From NCBI GenBank assembly GCA_002722315.1, contig PBLG01000016.1, positions 1 to 55,285 of the forward strand: a DNA stretch of 55,285 nucleotides, in the 5' to 3' direction. The first letter of the stretch is position 1; each line of letters begins with the position of its first letter. Made by a program: the position numbers and the translations under genes. The notes beneath the pieces are model-generated. The model had not been told where the DNA came from. It worked only from the letters and a program-made list of their open reading frames with translations, and made no database searches. This DNA is from Lysobacterales bacterium. Its GTDB lineage: Bacteria > Pseudomonadota > Gammaproteobacteria > Xanthomonadales > Wenzhouxiangellaceae. Positions 1 through 9,469 of the stretch are shown piece after piece.

Positions 1-536
1 GCCGAACTCGCTCCCTTCGGTCGCTCAGACATGCGGCGCGTCTTTTTCCGCCCGGCCCTGCGCTTCTCGGCGCCATCGAGGCAGATGGGTGGCCGCCGAA
101 CGTTGGGTGCGTGTCGCTATCGACCTCCGCACGCGACGAGCCCGCACCCCGCCGTCGCCGCCGCCGAGTATCGCAGCCGCGAACGGGGGGTTCCGGTTCC
201 GCATGTCTGAGCGACCGAAGGGAGCGAGTTCGGAACCGGCCGTTCGTGGCGAGAAACGCAGGGAACCGGGCCGGAGGCTGCGCCAGCAGCCGGAGGACCG
301 GCGGCGTCGCCCGGCAGCGTTTCTTGGTTACTTCTTGGGGCGCCAAGAAGTGACTCGCATCAGCCGGCAAAGCCGGCGGCGAAACCGCCTTTGACTTTCC
401 AGGCCGACTGCCGCTGCCGGGAAGGATTGACACAGCAAGGCCGACGACGAAAGGGCGACCGGCATTCAACAAGCAACCTTTCGATTGCCACCCCGATTCG
501 GTGTACGCTGTATCCATCACCCAAAGGTGGCAAAGC
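1..536. other. Non-coding left flank
   Basis: I see no convincing gene in these 536 bases. Short open frames at 89-394 and 111-353 are Arg/Pro-rich, overlap each other and lack a ribosome binding site, so I treat them as chance frames in GC-rich DNA. The stretch holds an inverted repeat (listed separately) and a G+C-rich tail that ends before the SIMPL gene. It resembles the dispersed non-coding repeats often over-predicted as small ORFs in GC-rich gammaproteobacteria; that comparison is from memory. Confidence 0.5.
2..233. repeat. Perfect 35-bp inverted repeat pair
   Basis: Bases 2-36 and 199-233 are exact reverse complements of each other (35 of 35), separated by 162 bases. Each arm contains the string CTCCCTTCGGTCGCTCAGAC or its complement. 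The pair could fold as a long hairpin or mark the ends of a small dispersed element. No transposase lies between the arms. Confidence 0.8.
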
Positions 537-1256
537 ATGGCGAGCAACATCGAACGTTACGCGGCGTGGCCAATCGCAATAGCGCTGGTGATCTCCAGCC
601 TTTTCATCAGTTACGCCATCGGCGAATTCGGCAGCCCGGACCGCTTCGTCGAGGTCAAGGGGCTGGCCGAGCGCGAGGTGCCGGCCGACCTGGCGATCTG
701 GCCGATCGGCTACAGCCTGACCGGCGCCGACCTCGAAGAGTTGCGCCAGCGGCTCGACCGGGCAGACGAGTCGGTGATCGCGTTCCTCAAGCTCAACGGC
801 TTCACCGATGACGAAATCACGCGGAGTCCGCCGCGCGTGACCGATCGCTGGCTCAACAGCTACGACAACCAGCGTCCGACCGAGCGCTACGCCGCGGAGC
901 GCACGCTGACGCTGCGCACCCGCCAGGTCGAATCAGCGCGCGCGGCAATGAGCGACGCGGCCGAACTGATCAGCCAGGGCGTGCCGTTGACGCCCAACTG
1001 GGGCTCGGCCGCCGAATTCCTGTTTACCGGGCTGGATGAAATCAAACCCGGGATGATCGCAGACGCCACCGCCGACGCGCGGCGCGCGGCCAACCAGTTC
1101 GCCGAGGACTCCGGCAGCCGGGTGGGCGCGATCAGGACCGCCCGCCAGGGCTACTTCACGATCACCGAACGGGACCCGAGTTCACCGCACGTCAAGCTCG
1201 TTCGGGTGGTCACGACGATCGACTACGACCTGGAGGGCAGTTCACGGGTTGACTGA
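537..1256 (+). CDS. SIMPL domain (DUF541) membrane-anchored protein
   Basis: A 239-residue protein of the SIMPL/DUF541 family, whose members are periplasmic or membrane-anchored and of poorly defined role (oxidative-stress and signalling links are reported for some). Residues about 8-26 form one hydrophobic N-terminal helix that serves as an anchor or uncleaved signal. The rest is the SIMPL core, beginning with a VEVKGLAEREVPAD-like first strand typical of the family. I chose the ATG at 537 because AAAGGTGG lies 7 bases upstream; an upstream GTG at 501 has no such site. The NfeD gene follows after 30 bases on the same strand, so the two may be co-transcribed. Confidence 0.85.
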   Translation: MASNIERYAAWPIAIALVISSLFISYAIGEFGSPDRFVEVKGLAEREVPADLAIWPIGYSLTGADLEELRQRLDRADESVIAFLKLNGFTDDEITRSPPRVTDRWLNSYDNQRPTERYAAERTLTLRTRQVESARAAMSDAAELISQGVPLTPNWGSAAEFLFTGLDEIKPGMIADATADARRAANQFAEDSGSRVGAIRTARQGYFTITERDPSSPHVKLVRVVTTIDYDLEGSSRVD

Positions 1257-1286
1257 TATCCTTGAATCCCAGCGACTGGAGTTGAC

Positions 1287-2798
1287 ATGACCGGTTTGCA
1301 ACAAGCTACGGCCAGCCGCCTCCTTGCAGCTTTGCTTTGCGCGGTGATGGCGGCGCTGACGGCGGGCGCATTCGCACAGACGCCGACGGGCGCCGGCAAG
1401 GCTTACGTGCTGACGGTGGACGACGCGATCGGCCCGGCCACCCGCGATTACATCGTGCGCGGCATCGAGCAGGCCGAGGACGAACGGGCCGAGCTGGTGG
1501 TGCTCAAGCTGAATACGCCCGGCGGGCTGGACGCGTCGATGCGCGACATCATCCGCAAGGTCCTGGCCTCGAAAGTGCCGGTGGCCACCTGGGTTGCGCC
1601 GCCGGGCTCGCGTGCGGCCAGCGCCGGCACCTATATGCTCTATGCAAGTCACGTCGCCGCCATGGCCCCGTCGACGAACCTGGGCGCGGCCACGCCAGTG
1701 CAAATCGGCGGCGGAGGCGGCGGTGACCGGCAGCCGGCCACGCCGATCGAGCGCGCCCGGGAAGCCCTCAAGGACGAAGCCGATGGCAGCGAGCCGAACT
1801 CGTCGACGGATTCGACCGAGCAATCGAATGACACGGAAGGCGCCGCGGCGGACGAGTCCGCGCAGACGGCGGAGCCTATCGCCGGCGACGCCTCGACGCG
1901 CAAGGCCGTCAACGACGCGGTCGCCTATATCAAGGGACTGGCCAATCGACACGGCAGAAACGCCGAATGGGCCGAGCGCGCCGTGCGCGAGGCGGTCAGC
2001 CTGACCGCGGCCGAGGCGCTCGAACTCAACGTCATCGACGTCGTCGCCGAGCATCTGCCCGAACTTCTGGCCGCCATCGACGGGCGTGAGGTGCGCATGG
2101 ACGAAGGCACTCGAACGCTCGCGACCGCGGATCTCCAGACGGTGGACATCGAGGCCGATTGGCGCACCGAGCTTCTGGCCATCATCACCAACCCGACGCT
2201 GGCCTACATCCTGTTGATGGTCGGTATTTACGGACTGATACTCGAGGGCTACAACCCGGGCGCCCTGGTGCCCGGCGTGATCGGCGGCATCTGCCTGCTG
2301 CTGGCGCTGTACGCATTTCAGATATTACCGGTCAACTACGCCGGACTGGCGCTGATGGCGCTGGGTCTTGCGCTGATCGCCGTCGAAATCTTCGTGCCCT
2401 CGTTCGGAATTCTCGGCATTGGCGGCATTGTCGCCGTCATGTTCGGCTCGGTGATCCTGTTCGACTCCGGCGTACCGGGGCTGGAAATGAATACCGGACT
2501 GGTCGCAGGCATGGGCTTCGGCTCGGCCCTTGTCTTCGGCGCGATCGTCTGGCTGGCCGCGCGCTCCCTGCGCAAGCCCCGGCTGGGCGGTCGCGAAGCG
2601 CTGATCGGGCAGAAGGCGGAGGCCATCTCGGACTTCACCGGCGGCGAGGGCCGCGTGCACCTGCAGGGCGAGGACTGGCGGGCGAAATCCAGCCAACCGA
2701 TCGCGCGCGGCGACACCGTCAGGATCCTCGACATGGAAGAACAGGGATTCGTGCTGGATGTCGAGCCGGCCGACCGGTCGGACGAATCCACCAGGTAG
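1287..2798 (+). CDS. NfeD-family membrane serine protease (ClpP-like)
   Basis: A 503-residue long-form NfeD protein. A signal peptide covers residues 1-30, a ClpP-class protease domain about 38-260, four or so membrane helices about 295-430, and a C-terminal OB-fold NfeD domain about 440-500. The likely catalytic pair is Ser112 (in AASAGTYML) and Lys206 (in TRKAVND). Characterised archaeal homologues cleave the C-terminal hydrophobic part of their partner stomatin, and here the slipin gene follows after 29 bases, so the classic pair is intact. Odd feature: residues about 140-200, between nucleophile and base, form a poly-Gly then acidic/Ser/Thr-rich low-complexity insert. Confidence 0.92.
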   Translation: MTGLQQATASRLLAALLCAVMAALTAGAFAQTPTGAGKAYVLTVDDAIGPATRDYIVRGIEQAEDERAELVVLKLNTPGGLDASMRDIIRKVLASKVPVATWVAPPGSRAASAGTYMLYASHVAAMAPSTNLGAATPVQIGGGGGGDRQPATPIERAREALKDEADGSEPNSSTDSTEQSNDTEGAAADESAQTAEPIAGDASTRKAVNDAVAYIKGLANRHGRNAEWAERAVREAVSLTAAEALELNVIDVVAEHLPELLAAIDGREVRMDEGTRTLATADLQTVDIEADWRTELLAIITNPTLAYILLMVGIYGLILEGYNPGALVPGVIGGICLLLALYAFQILPVNYAGLALMALGLALIAVEIFVPSFGILGIGGIVAVMFGSVILFDSGVPGLEMNTGLVAGMGFGSALVFGAIVWLAARSLRKPRLGGREALIGQKAEAISDFTGGEGRVHLQGEDWRAKSSQPIARGDTVRILDMEEQGFVLDVEPADRSDESTR

Positions 2799-2827
2799 AT
2801 TCGAACACCGAACCAAGGAGTTCCAAC

Positions 2828-3586
2828 ATGAACGTCGACTTTCTTTATTTCGTGACCACCATCGTCGTGGTGCTGGTGCTGCTGCTCGCCAACACGATCA
2901 AGATACTGCGCGAGTACGAGCGCGGCGTGATCTTCACGCTGGGCCGTTTCGACAAGGTCAAGGGCCCCGGGCTGATCATCGTGATCCCGTTCATCCAGCA
3001 GATGGTGCGCGTCGACTTGCGCGTGATCGTCATGGACGTACCTACCCAGGACGTGATCTCCTACGACAACGTCTCGGTCAAGGTCAACGCGGTCGTGTAT
3101 TACCGGGTCGTCGATCCGGAAAAGGCCACGATCAACGTCGAGCGCTTCATGGACGCGACCAACCAGCTGGCGCAGACAACGCTGAGGTCGGTGCTGGGCA
3201 AGCACGAGCTCGATGAAATGCTGGCCGAGCGCGACAAGCTCAACGAAGACATCCAGGAGATTCTCGACCGCCAGACCGACGCCTGGGGCGTGAAGGTCAA
3301 CAACGTCGAGATCAAGCACGTGGATCTCGACGAATCGATGATCCGGTCGATCGCCAAGCAGGCCGAGGCCGAGCGCCAGCGACGGGCCAAGGTGATCCAC
3401 GCCGAAGGCGAGCAGCAGGCGGCGCAAAAACTCGTGGAGGCGGCCGAAAAACTGGCCGAAAGCCCCAACGCCATCCAGCTGCGCTACCTGCAGACGCTGG
3501 CGGAAATCGCCGGCGAGCAGAATTCCACGATCGTGTTCCCGGTCCCCATAGACACCCTGCGCTCGCTGATGGGCGGGAAGGACTGA
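2828..3586 (+). CDS. Slipin (stomatin/SPFH family membrane scaffold)
   Basis: A 252-residue SPFH/stomatin protein. Residues 1-22 form the membrane anchor, followed by the SPFH domain ([13 protein letters not shown], then [18 protein letters not shown]) and an Ala/Glu/Gln-rich coiled coil at about 175-215 ([20 protein letters not shown]). The length matches short bacterial slipins. The ATG at 2828 is preceded by AAGGAG, which rejects the longer in-frame reading that begins inside nfeD. Slipins form oligomeric membrane scaffolds and are partners or substrates of the NfeD protease encoded just upstream. A repeat-containing intergenic stretch follows. Confidence 0.92.
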   Translation: MNVDFLYFVTTIVVVLVLLLANTIKILREYERGVIFTLGRFDKVKGPGLIIVIPFIQQMVRVDLRVIVMDVPTQDVISYDNVSVKVNAVVYYRVVDPEKATINVERFMDATNQLAQTTLRSVLGKHELDEMLAERDKLNEDIQEILDRQTDAWGVKVNNVEIKHVDLDESMIRSIAKQAEAERQRRAKVIHAEGEQQAAQKLVEAAEKLAESPNAIQLRYLQTLAEIAGEQNSTIVFPVPIDTLRSLMGGKD

Positions 3587-3640
3587 CGCCGCTCCGGTTC
3601 GGCGAAAGTCGAAAGGAAGGGCAGCCAAAAGGCGAGTGTT

Positions 3641-3810
3641 TGCCGCGGATCCACGCGGAAACCGCGGATGAAAACTAAAAAATCAACACAAGGTCGGCGA
3701 GGCTGACGCCACGTCGCCAGCCTGATCGCCGAGAGCCCTTTCCCCGACATATTTTCATGACGACCAAGCATTCGTTCCTGGTCCGCGTACATCCGCGTTA
3801 ATCCGCGGCC
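3641..3810. repeat. CGCGGAT-type inverted repeat
   Basis: Bases 3641-3668 carry three spaced copies of CGCGGA(T/A), and 3782-3810 carry the same pattern on the other strand, so the two blocks face each other across about 110 bases. The motif family 'cgcggat-aacgcggat' is a dispersed repeat seen in many proteobacterial intergenic regions (from memory). It lies between the convergent slipin and S9 peptidase genes. An open frame across it (3484-3792, minus) is not credible. Confidence 0.6.
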
Positions 3811-3863
3811 GGAAAAGCTTTTCTGAGATAGAGGCTGAATCGTAGACGTAATCAGGTCAGCTT

Positions 3864-5840
3864 TCAGTCCAGTAGATAAGTCTCAAGGAACAGCACCGTG
3901 GCTTCGCTGAACAGGTCGCGGTTCTCCTTTCGGCGATAGCCGTGGCCCTCGTTGAGTGCGTTCATGTACCACACCGGGCTGCCCTGCTCTCTCAGCGCCG
4001 CGACCATCTGCTCGGCCTCGGTGACCGGCACGCGCGGATCGTTCTGGCCCTGCACGACGAACATCGGCACGTCGATTTCCCGCACGTTGTTCAGCGGGCT
4101 GATCTTCTGCAGGTGCGCGCGCATTTCGGGATCGCGCTCGTCGCCGTACTCGGGCCGGCGGAGGTCGCGTCGATAGTCCTGGGTGTTTTCGAGGAAGGTC
4201 ACGAAATTGCTTATGCCCACGATGTCGATGGCCGCCTGCAGTCTTTCGCTGTAGTGCACGGCGCTGGCCAGCACCATGTAGCCGCCGTAGCTGCCACCGT
4301 AGACGGCCACGCGATTCTCGTCGAGGTCGGGCTGCTCGGCGATCCAGTCCAGCAGGGCGCCGATATCGCGCACCGAATCCTCGCGGCGAAAACCGTTGTC
4401 CAGCTGCAGGTAGGTCTTGCCGTAGCCGGACGAGCCGCGGACGTTGGGCACCACCACGGCGGCGCCCAGCCGATCGATCCATAGCTGGTAGGTGGAGCTG
4501 AAGGTCGGGCGCGACTGGCCCTCGGGGCCCCCGTGGATCGAGATGATCACCGGGTGCGGGCCCGGGCCTTCGGGACGATAGACGAACGCCGGAATCTGGC
4601 GCTGCCCGTCGCCGACCTTGTCGAAGGTCGGGTATTCGACAAGCTCGGGCATCGCGAAGCCTTCCGGATCGAGTCCGCCGACCTCGCTGAAGGTCCAGCG
4701 CGTCAATTCGCCGCTGTCCCAGTCCATCACGTGCACGTCGCTGGGCGATCGGGCATTGTTGACGACCAATCCGAGCCGGCTGTCGTCGGGGCTGAATTCC
4801 GCCCCGCCGACGACGCCCTGGGGAAGCTGATCGATGGCGTTGTAGCTGCCGTCGGCCGGGTCGAACCGATACATCCGGGTGATGCCGCCCTCGTTGGTGG
4901 CGAATGCGCCCGCGTCGCGCGCGTGGTTGAGCGTCAACCCGTCGACCGACCAGTCGATATCGCCGGTGATGATCTCCGGTTCGGCATCACCGCCGACGTC
5001 GAGATAGGCCAGCTGGTTGAATTCGCTGCCCGCGTCGGTGCCGAAGTAAATGCCGCTGCCGTCGGCCGAGAACGCATAGGCCAGGTTGCGTGCCGGGTTT
5101 TCGTCACTGCCGGCGACGCGTTCGGAATCGCCGCTTTTCAGATCGACCACGTGAATCCGGGAGTCGTTGATGCTGATGTACTGCTGGACCAGCAACCGGT
5201 CGTTGCCGGGCGCGAAATCGACTGGGCCCCACCAGCTGCCGTCCGGCGCTTCGAGCACCAGTTTCGGCTCCATTCCGGATTCCATGTCGAACATCCAGAC
5301 ATCGTTCGAGCGGCCATTGCGCCGGGTCGACTGGAAGGCCAGGAAACGCCCGTCGTCGGACCATTGCAGGGCGCCGTTGCGCGATTCGCCGTCGCTGATC
5401 ATGCGATGGCTGCCGTCGGCCGGGTCGAACAGGTAGATCTGCGAGAACTCGCTGCCGCCTTCGTCCATCGTGAACGCGATCGTCTCGTGGCCCGGCCGAC
5501 GCGCGACCTGGCCGATCGGCTCGTCGAACCAGGTCAGCTGCCGGCGCATGCCGCCCGGCTCGTCGACACGGTGCAGCTGGCTGACCTCGGCGAACCGGGT
5601 TTCGATATAGATCGATTCGCCGTCGGCGCTCCAGCCGGCAAGTCCCGCCGAGCGCACGTTCTGGTATCGCTCCAGCGCCTGTCCGATCTCGGCCGGGATC
5701 TCGGGCACGTCCTCGAGCACGACGTTGCCGGAATTGGCGGTGCGACGGTCGACATCCTGCGCCGACGTCGGCTGAATCGCGAGCGCCTGCAGTGCGGCCA
5801 GCGCGACAAGCGGCGCCAGCCATCGAAAAACGTTGTTCAT
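3864..5840 (-). CDS. Secreted S9 family prolyl oligopeptidase-like peptidase
   Basis: A 658-residue secreted serine peptidase of family S9 (prolyl oligopeptidase/acylaminoacyl-peptidase type). A signal peptide (residues 1-27, ending PTSAQ) precedes a beta-propeller of WD/TolB-like repeats (about 60-390) and an alpha/beta-hydrolase domain. The catalytic serine sits in GGSYGGYM at about residue 515, the aspartate in GQNDPRVP, and the histidine in NEGHGY near the C-terminus. Two in-frame ATGs lie close together at 5846 and 5840. Only 5840 has good spacing to the GGAG at about 5848-5851, so I chose it; a longer frame up to 5951 would overlap the next gene and spoil the signal peptide. It probably digests peptides in the periplasm. 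Confidence 0.93.
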   Translation of the reverse strand: MNNVFRWLAPLVALAALQALAIQPTSAQDVDRRTANSGNVVLEDVPEIPAEIGQALERYQNVRSAGLAGWSADGESIYIETRFAEVSQLHRVDEPGGMRRQLTWFDEPIGQVARRPGHETIAFTMDEGGSEFSQIYLFDPADGSHRMISDGESRNGALQWSDDGRFLAFQSTRRNGRSNDVWMFDMESGMEPKLVLEAPDGSWWGPVDFAPGNDRLLVQQYISINDSRIHVVDLKSGDSERVAGSDENPARNLAYAFSADGSGIYFGTDAGSEFNQLAYLDVGGDAEPEIITGDIDWSVDGLTLNHARDAGAFATNEGGITRMYRFDPADGSYNAIDQLPQGVVGGAEFSPDDSRLGLVVNNARSPSDVHVMDWDSGELTRWTFSEVGGLDPEGFAMPELVEYPTFDKVGDGQRQIPAFVYRPEGPGPHPVIISIHGGPEGQSRPTFSSTYQLWIDRLGAAVVVPNVRGSSGYGKTYLQLDNGFRREDSVRDIGALLDWIAEQPDLDENRVAVYGGSYGGYMVLASAVHYSERLQAAIDIVGISNFVTFLENTQDYRRDLRRPEYGDERDPEMRAHLQKISPLNNVREIDVPMFVVQGQNDPRVPVTEAEQMVAALREQGSPVWYMNALNEGHGYRRKENRDLFSEATVLFLETYLLD

Positions 5841-5940
5841 GTCCATTCTCCGTGTGCTTGTTCTGTCATGTCGTTCGAACGCCGGAGTCTTGCATGCCGC
5901 CGTTGCGCGGGGCGTGAAGCGGCGATCGCTCCGGCGATGC

Positions 5941-6915
5941 TCATGGGGCAATCACGATACCACCCAGCGACTTCCGTCCAAACAGGGCTTCAAATGCCTC
6001 TCCGGCCCGTTCCAGCGAATGCACGCTGGTCGGCGCCGGATCGATCTCGCCGGCCAGCGACCATTCGACCAGCGTACGGATCACCGGCGGCACCACCGAC
6101 GGGTCGGCCATCACCGAACCTCCCCAGTTGACACCGTGGATGGAACAGCGCTTGAGCAGCGGCAGGTTGAGCGGTATCTTCGCGATCCCGGTGACGAAAC
6201 CGACCACCAGGTAGCGCCCGCCCGGGGCCAGCAGCCTGAGCGCCGATTCGGCCAGCGCGCCGCCGACTGGGTCGTACACGACATTCACGCCCTTGCCGCC
6301 GGTCGCGTTCTTGACCTGGTCGCGCCAATCGTCGGACGTATAGTCGACCACGATATCGGCGCCGTGAGCGCGACAGTGCTCGCGCTTGGCCGCGGTGGAC
6401 GCCGCGGCGACCACAGTCGCGCCCAGCGCCTTGGCGCACTCGATCGCCGTGGTGCCGGTACTGCCCGCCGCGCCCAGCACCAGCACGGTTTCACCGGGCT
6501 TCAGCGCACCGATCTCGCGCAGGCCGTAGAGGCTGGTGGCCCACGAAATGAAGAAATTGGCCGCGGCCCGTAGATCGATCGCCGGCGGCAGCGGCGCGCA
6601 CGAGGCCGCCGGCAGGAGGACCCGCTCGGCCATGCCGCCGTGCAGCGCGAACGCCGCGACCGGCGTGCCGGGCGCCAGGTGTTCGACGCCCTCGCCTACC
6701 GATTCCACCGTTCCGGCCAGAGAACTTCCCGGAATGAACGGCAGGTCGGGCCGGATCTGGTAATCCCCGCGAATCAGCAGGCCGTCGAAGTACCCGACCC
6801 CGACACCGGCAACATCGATCCGCACCTGGCCCCTGCCGGGCGGCCCCGGATCCTCGACCTGGTGCACCTCGATCGCGGCGGGATCGCCGAATTCATGAAT
6901 CTGGATGGCGCGCAT
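5941..6915 (-). CDS. NADPH:quinone oxidoreductase-like zinc-type dehydrogenase (MDR family)
   Basis: A 324-residue medium-chain dehydrogenase/reductase of the quinone oxidoreductase branch. The N-terminal GroES-like domain begins MRAIQIHEFGDPAAIEV, and the Rossmann domain carries the nucleotide-binding stretch VLVLGAAGSTGTTAIECAKALGA at about 140-160. The structural-zinc cysteines of alcohol dehydrogenases are absent, which fits the quinone-reductase subgroup. It lies about 100 bases upstream of the S9 peptidase on the same strand and downstream of the NO reductase terminator, so it is probably transcribed separately from norB. Substrate unknown. Confidence 0.88.
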   Translation of the reverse strand: MRAIQIHEFGDPAAIEVHQVEDPGPPGRGQVRIDVAGVGVGYFDGLLIRGDYQIRPDLPFIPGSSLAGTVESVGEGVEHLAPGTPVAAFALHGGMAERVLLPAASCAPLPPAIDLRAAANFFISWATSLYGLREIGALKPGETVLVLGAAGSTGTTAIECAKALGATVVAAASTAAKREHCRAHGADIVVDYTSDDWRDQVKNATGGKGVNVVYDPVGGALAESALRLLAPGGRYLVVGFVTGIAKIPLNLPLLKRCSIHGVNWGGSVMADPSVVPPVIRTLVEWSLAGEIDPAPTSVHSLERAGEAFEALFGRKSLGGIVIAP

Positions 6916-6959
6916 GGCAACCTCGTTCGACAGGCAACAGCCGTCGATTATGCAGGATG

Positions 6960-6998
6960 CCCAAAAAGAAAACGCCGCCCGGGAGGCCGGGCGGCGTT
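6960..6998 (-). terminator. Rho-independent terminator of the NO reductase gene
   Basis: A 12-bp perfect stem (6971-6982 with 6987-6998, four-base loop) is followed on the minus strand by a T-rich run (6961-6970). It lies 29 bases beyond the norB stop codon. Confidence 0.85.
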
Positions 6999-7026
6999 GC
7001 GGGAGTGCGACCGAAGTCGCGGGAGA

Positions 7027-9312
7027 TCAGGCGCGGGTGACCGCCTCGTTCGCAGTCGGGCCGATCGGCGCGGTTTCCACGCGTCCCCCGCGCCAGAGAC
7101 CGAATACGAACAGGGCCAGCAAACCACCGCCGGCGGCGAAGATGATGTCGCCGGGCACGCGCAGCCAGACCATGGTTTCCATCCAGGGCGAATGGATGAC
7201 CTCGGCCGAGCGCGCGTACCACAGGCCCTCGGTGATCGACCAGTAGGCCTGGTAGACCCCGGCCGGCAGCAGCGAACCGAACACCATGGCCGCCAGCCCG
7301 ATGTTGAGCATCCAGAAGGTCGGCATCAGCAGCTTGCTGTTCCAGGCCGAATCCCGGGTGAGACCCCGGAGACCGAACAAGAGCAGCCCGATGCCCAGCA
7401 TGCCGTAGACGCCGAACAGCGCCGCGTGGCCATGGGCAGGCGTGGTGTTGAGGCCCTGGATGTAGTAAAGCGATATCGGCGGATTGATCAGGAAGCCCAG
7501 CAGGCCAGCGCCGACCAGGTTCCAGAACGCCACGGCGACGAAGAACATGATGGGCCACTTGTAGCGCTGCACCCAGTCGGCGGCCTTGCGCAGCTGGAAG
7601 TTCTCGTAGGCCTCGAAGCCGATCAGCACCAGCGGCACCACCTCCAGCGCCGAGAACACCGCACCGACGGCGATCACCGCGGTCGGCGTGCCAGCAAAGT
7701 ACAGGTGGTGAAGCGTGCCCAGGATTCCGCCAAACAGGAAGATGATGGTGGCAAACAGCGTTGCATGCGTGGCAAGCCGCGCCCGCACCAGGCCCATCCG
7801 GGTGAACAGCAGCGCGACGACCGCTGTGGCGAAGACTTCGAAGAACCCTTCGACCCAGAGGTGCACGACCCACCAGCGCCAGTAGGTGACCATCGACAGA
7901 TGCGTGTGCTTGCCCCAGGTCAGGCCGGCGGCGTAGAACAGGCCGATGGCAATGGTGGAAAGGAACAGGATGGTGATCAGCGCGCGGTTCTCGGAGGGCT
8001 TCTTCAACGCCGGCCAAAGCGAGGTGCCAACCAGCGCCAGCCAGATCATCAGCCCGGCGAACAGCAGGATCTGCCAGAAGCGACCCAGGTCCACGTATTC
8101 CCAGCCCTGGTGGCCGAGCCAGAAGTTGGTGTCGAGGTCGAAGCGCTGCATGACGCCGAGCCATTCGCCCGCCATCGAACCGACCACGACGATGAGCAGT
8201 GCAACGTAAAGGACGTTGACGCCCAGCTTCTGGAATTTCGGCTCGAAGCCCGAGATCGCCGGGGCAACGTAGAGCCCGGTGGCCAGCCAGGCCGTGGCGA
8301 TCCAGAACACGCCCAGCTGGGTATGCCAGGTGCGCGCAACCGAGTACGGAAGCCATTCGGAAAGATTGAATCCGTAGAAGCCGTGGCCCTCGACCGCGTA
8401 GTGGGCGGTGATCATGCCCATCAGCATCTGGGCGATGAACAGCGCCACGACCGTATAGAAGTACTTGGCGACGGCGCGCTGCGACGGCGTCGGATTCGAC
8501 GACAGCAGCGGGTCGGACTTGGGCGGCGTCGGCAGTTCGCCTTCGTGCTTGGTGGCGACGTAATACCAGCACAGGGCGCCGATGCCGGCCAGCAACAGGA
8601 TGATGGAGGCCATGGACCACATCGCGGTGCCGGTCGTCGGGCTGTTGCCTACCAGCGGTTCGTGCGGCCAGTTGCTGGTGTAGGTGATGTCGCTGTCCGG
8701 GCGCTCGGTGGTGGCTGCCCAGGCCGCCCAGTGGAAGAATGCAGGCATCAGTTCGCGATGCTCGGCCGAGCCGATTGCATCGTTGGCAATGGCGTATTCC
8801 TCGCGCAGCGATTCCAGTTCGGCGCCGTTGCCGAACAGTTCACGGTAGTGCTCGTGCACCTGCGAGATCGCCTCGGCACGCTCGTTGGAGACAACGATGC
8901 TGCCGGTTTGCGGATCATGAGTATTGGTCCGCATCTCGTCGACAAGTCGGGCCTTCAGGCCGGCCTGCGCCTCCGAATCGAGTCGATCGAACTCGACGCC
9001 GTATTGCTGTTGCGACCAGATTTCGAGCAGCGCCACGGCCTCGCGGTGCAGCCAGTCGGCCGACCAGTCGGGTGCTACGTAGGCCCCGTGGCCCCAGACC
9101 GAACCGACCTGCTGGCCGCCCAGGGTCTGCCAGACCTGGCGCCCGCGCTGGATGTCGTCGCGCGTATAGATGACCTCGCCGTCCTCGCTGACGACGGTCT
9201 CGGGTATCGGCGGCATTTCGCGATAAATCTCCGAGCCGATCAGCAGCAGCGCGCCGAATGAAACGACGAACATCACTCCCAGAATCCACCACAGGCGTCG
9301 CGTAGGATTCAT
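7027..9312 (-). CDS. norB: Quinol-dependent nitric oxide reductase (single-subunit qNor)
   Basis: A 761-residue single-chain quinol NO reductase that reduces 2 NO to N2O in the inner membrane using quinol. The N-terminal part (about 1-210) is the cytochrome-c-like fold without a CxxCH heme site plus the extra helix that define qNor. It is followed by the twelve-helix NorB core. Visible active-site features are WWVVHLWVEG (FeB histidine and glutamate), GTLHHLYFAG (two FeB histidines) and TTPAHGHAALFG (heme ligands). The length matches qNor (about 750-760). It is divergent from ybaN-nnrS-nsrR and shares an intergenic region that carries NsrR-like half-sites, so NO-responsive derepression is likely. 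It is the first of two different NO reductase candidates in the window. Confidence 0.96.
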   Translation of the reverse strand: MNPTRRLWWILGVMFVVSFGALLLIGSEIYREMPPIPETVVSEDGEVIYTRDDIQRGRQVWQTLGGQQVGSVWGHGAYVAPDWSADWLHREAVALLEIWSQQQYGVEFDRLDSEAQAGLKARLVDEMRTNTHDPQTGSIVVSNERAEAISQVHEHYRELFGNGAELESLREEYAIANDAIGSAEHRELMPAFFHWAAWAATTERPDSDITYTSNWPHEPLVGNSPTTGTAMWSMASIILLLAGIGALCWYYVATKHEGELPTPPKSDPLLSSNPTPSQRAVAKYFYTVVALFIAQMLMGMITAHYAVEGHGFYGFNLSEWLPYSVARTWHTQLGVFWIATAWLATGLYVAPAISGFEPKFQKLGVNVLYVALLIVVVGSMAGEWLGVMQRFDLDTNFWLGHQGWEYVDLGRFWQILLFAGLMIWLALVGTSLWPALKKPSENRALITILFLSTIAIGLFYAAGLTWGKHTHLSMVTYWRWWVVHLWVEGFFEVFATAVVALLFTRMGLVRARLATHATLFATIIFLFGGILGTLHHLYFAGTPTAVIAVGAVFSALEVVPLVLIGFEAYENFQLRKAADWVQRYKWPIMFFVAVAFWNLVGAGLLGFLINPPISLYYIQGLNTTPAHGHAALFGVYGMLGIGLLLFGLRGLTRDSAWNSKLLMPTFWMLNIGLAAMVFGSLLPAGVYQAYWSITEGLWYARSAEVIHSPWMETMVWLRVPGDIIFAAGGGLLALFVFGLWRGGRVETAPIGPTANEAVTRA

Positions 9313-9382
9313 GATTCTTCTCCTTGAAAATCCCTTCCAGTCAAGGCCCGCTCGGGGCCGGGTCGCCGGTCATCGACGACTT

Positions 9383-9433
9383 AAGATGTATTCTACATAC
9401 TTTTTCAATGAATGTGTATACTAGATGCATCTT
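9383..9433. promoter_or_regulatory. Two NsrR-like half-sites in the norB/ybaN divergent promoter
   Basis: Bases 9383-9393 read AAGATGTATTC, and 9423-9433 on the minus strand read AAGATGCATCT. Each matches the 11-base NsrR half-site AAGATGYATTT at 10 positions. They face each other with 29 bases between them. The region lies between norB and ybaN-nnrS-nsrR, so bound NsrR could repress both directions. The inner dyad ATGTA-TTC-TACAT (9386-9398) is also present. The site call is inference from consensus matching. Confidence 0.65.
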
Positions 9434-9469
9434 AAATTTCACGAGTCCTCTGGCATGATTGCAGCCACC

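Noticed and set aside
4533..6131. Plus-strand frame opposite the S9 peptidase
   Set aside because: It has no domain or RBS and mirrors a well-supported secreted peptidase gene.
6640..9261. Long plus-strand open frame opposite norB
   Set aside because: It is rich in His, Gln, Arg and Asp without any domain and mirrors the codons of a confidently identified qNor. It is a GC-rich antisense shadow.
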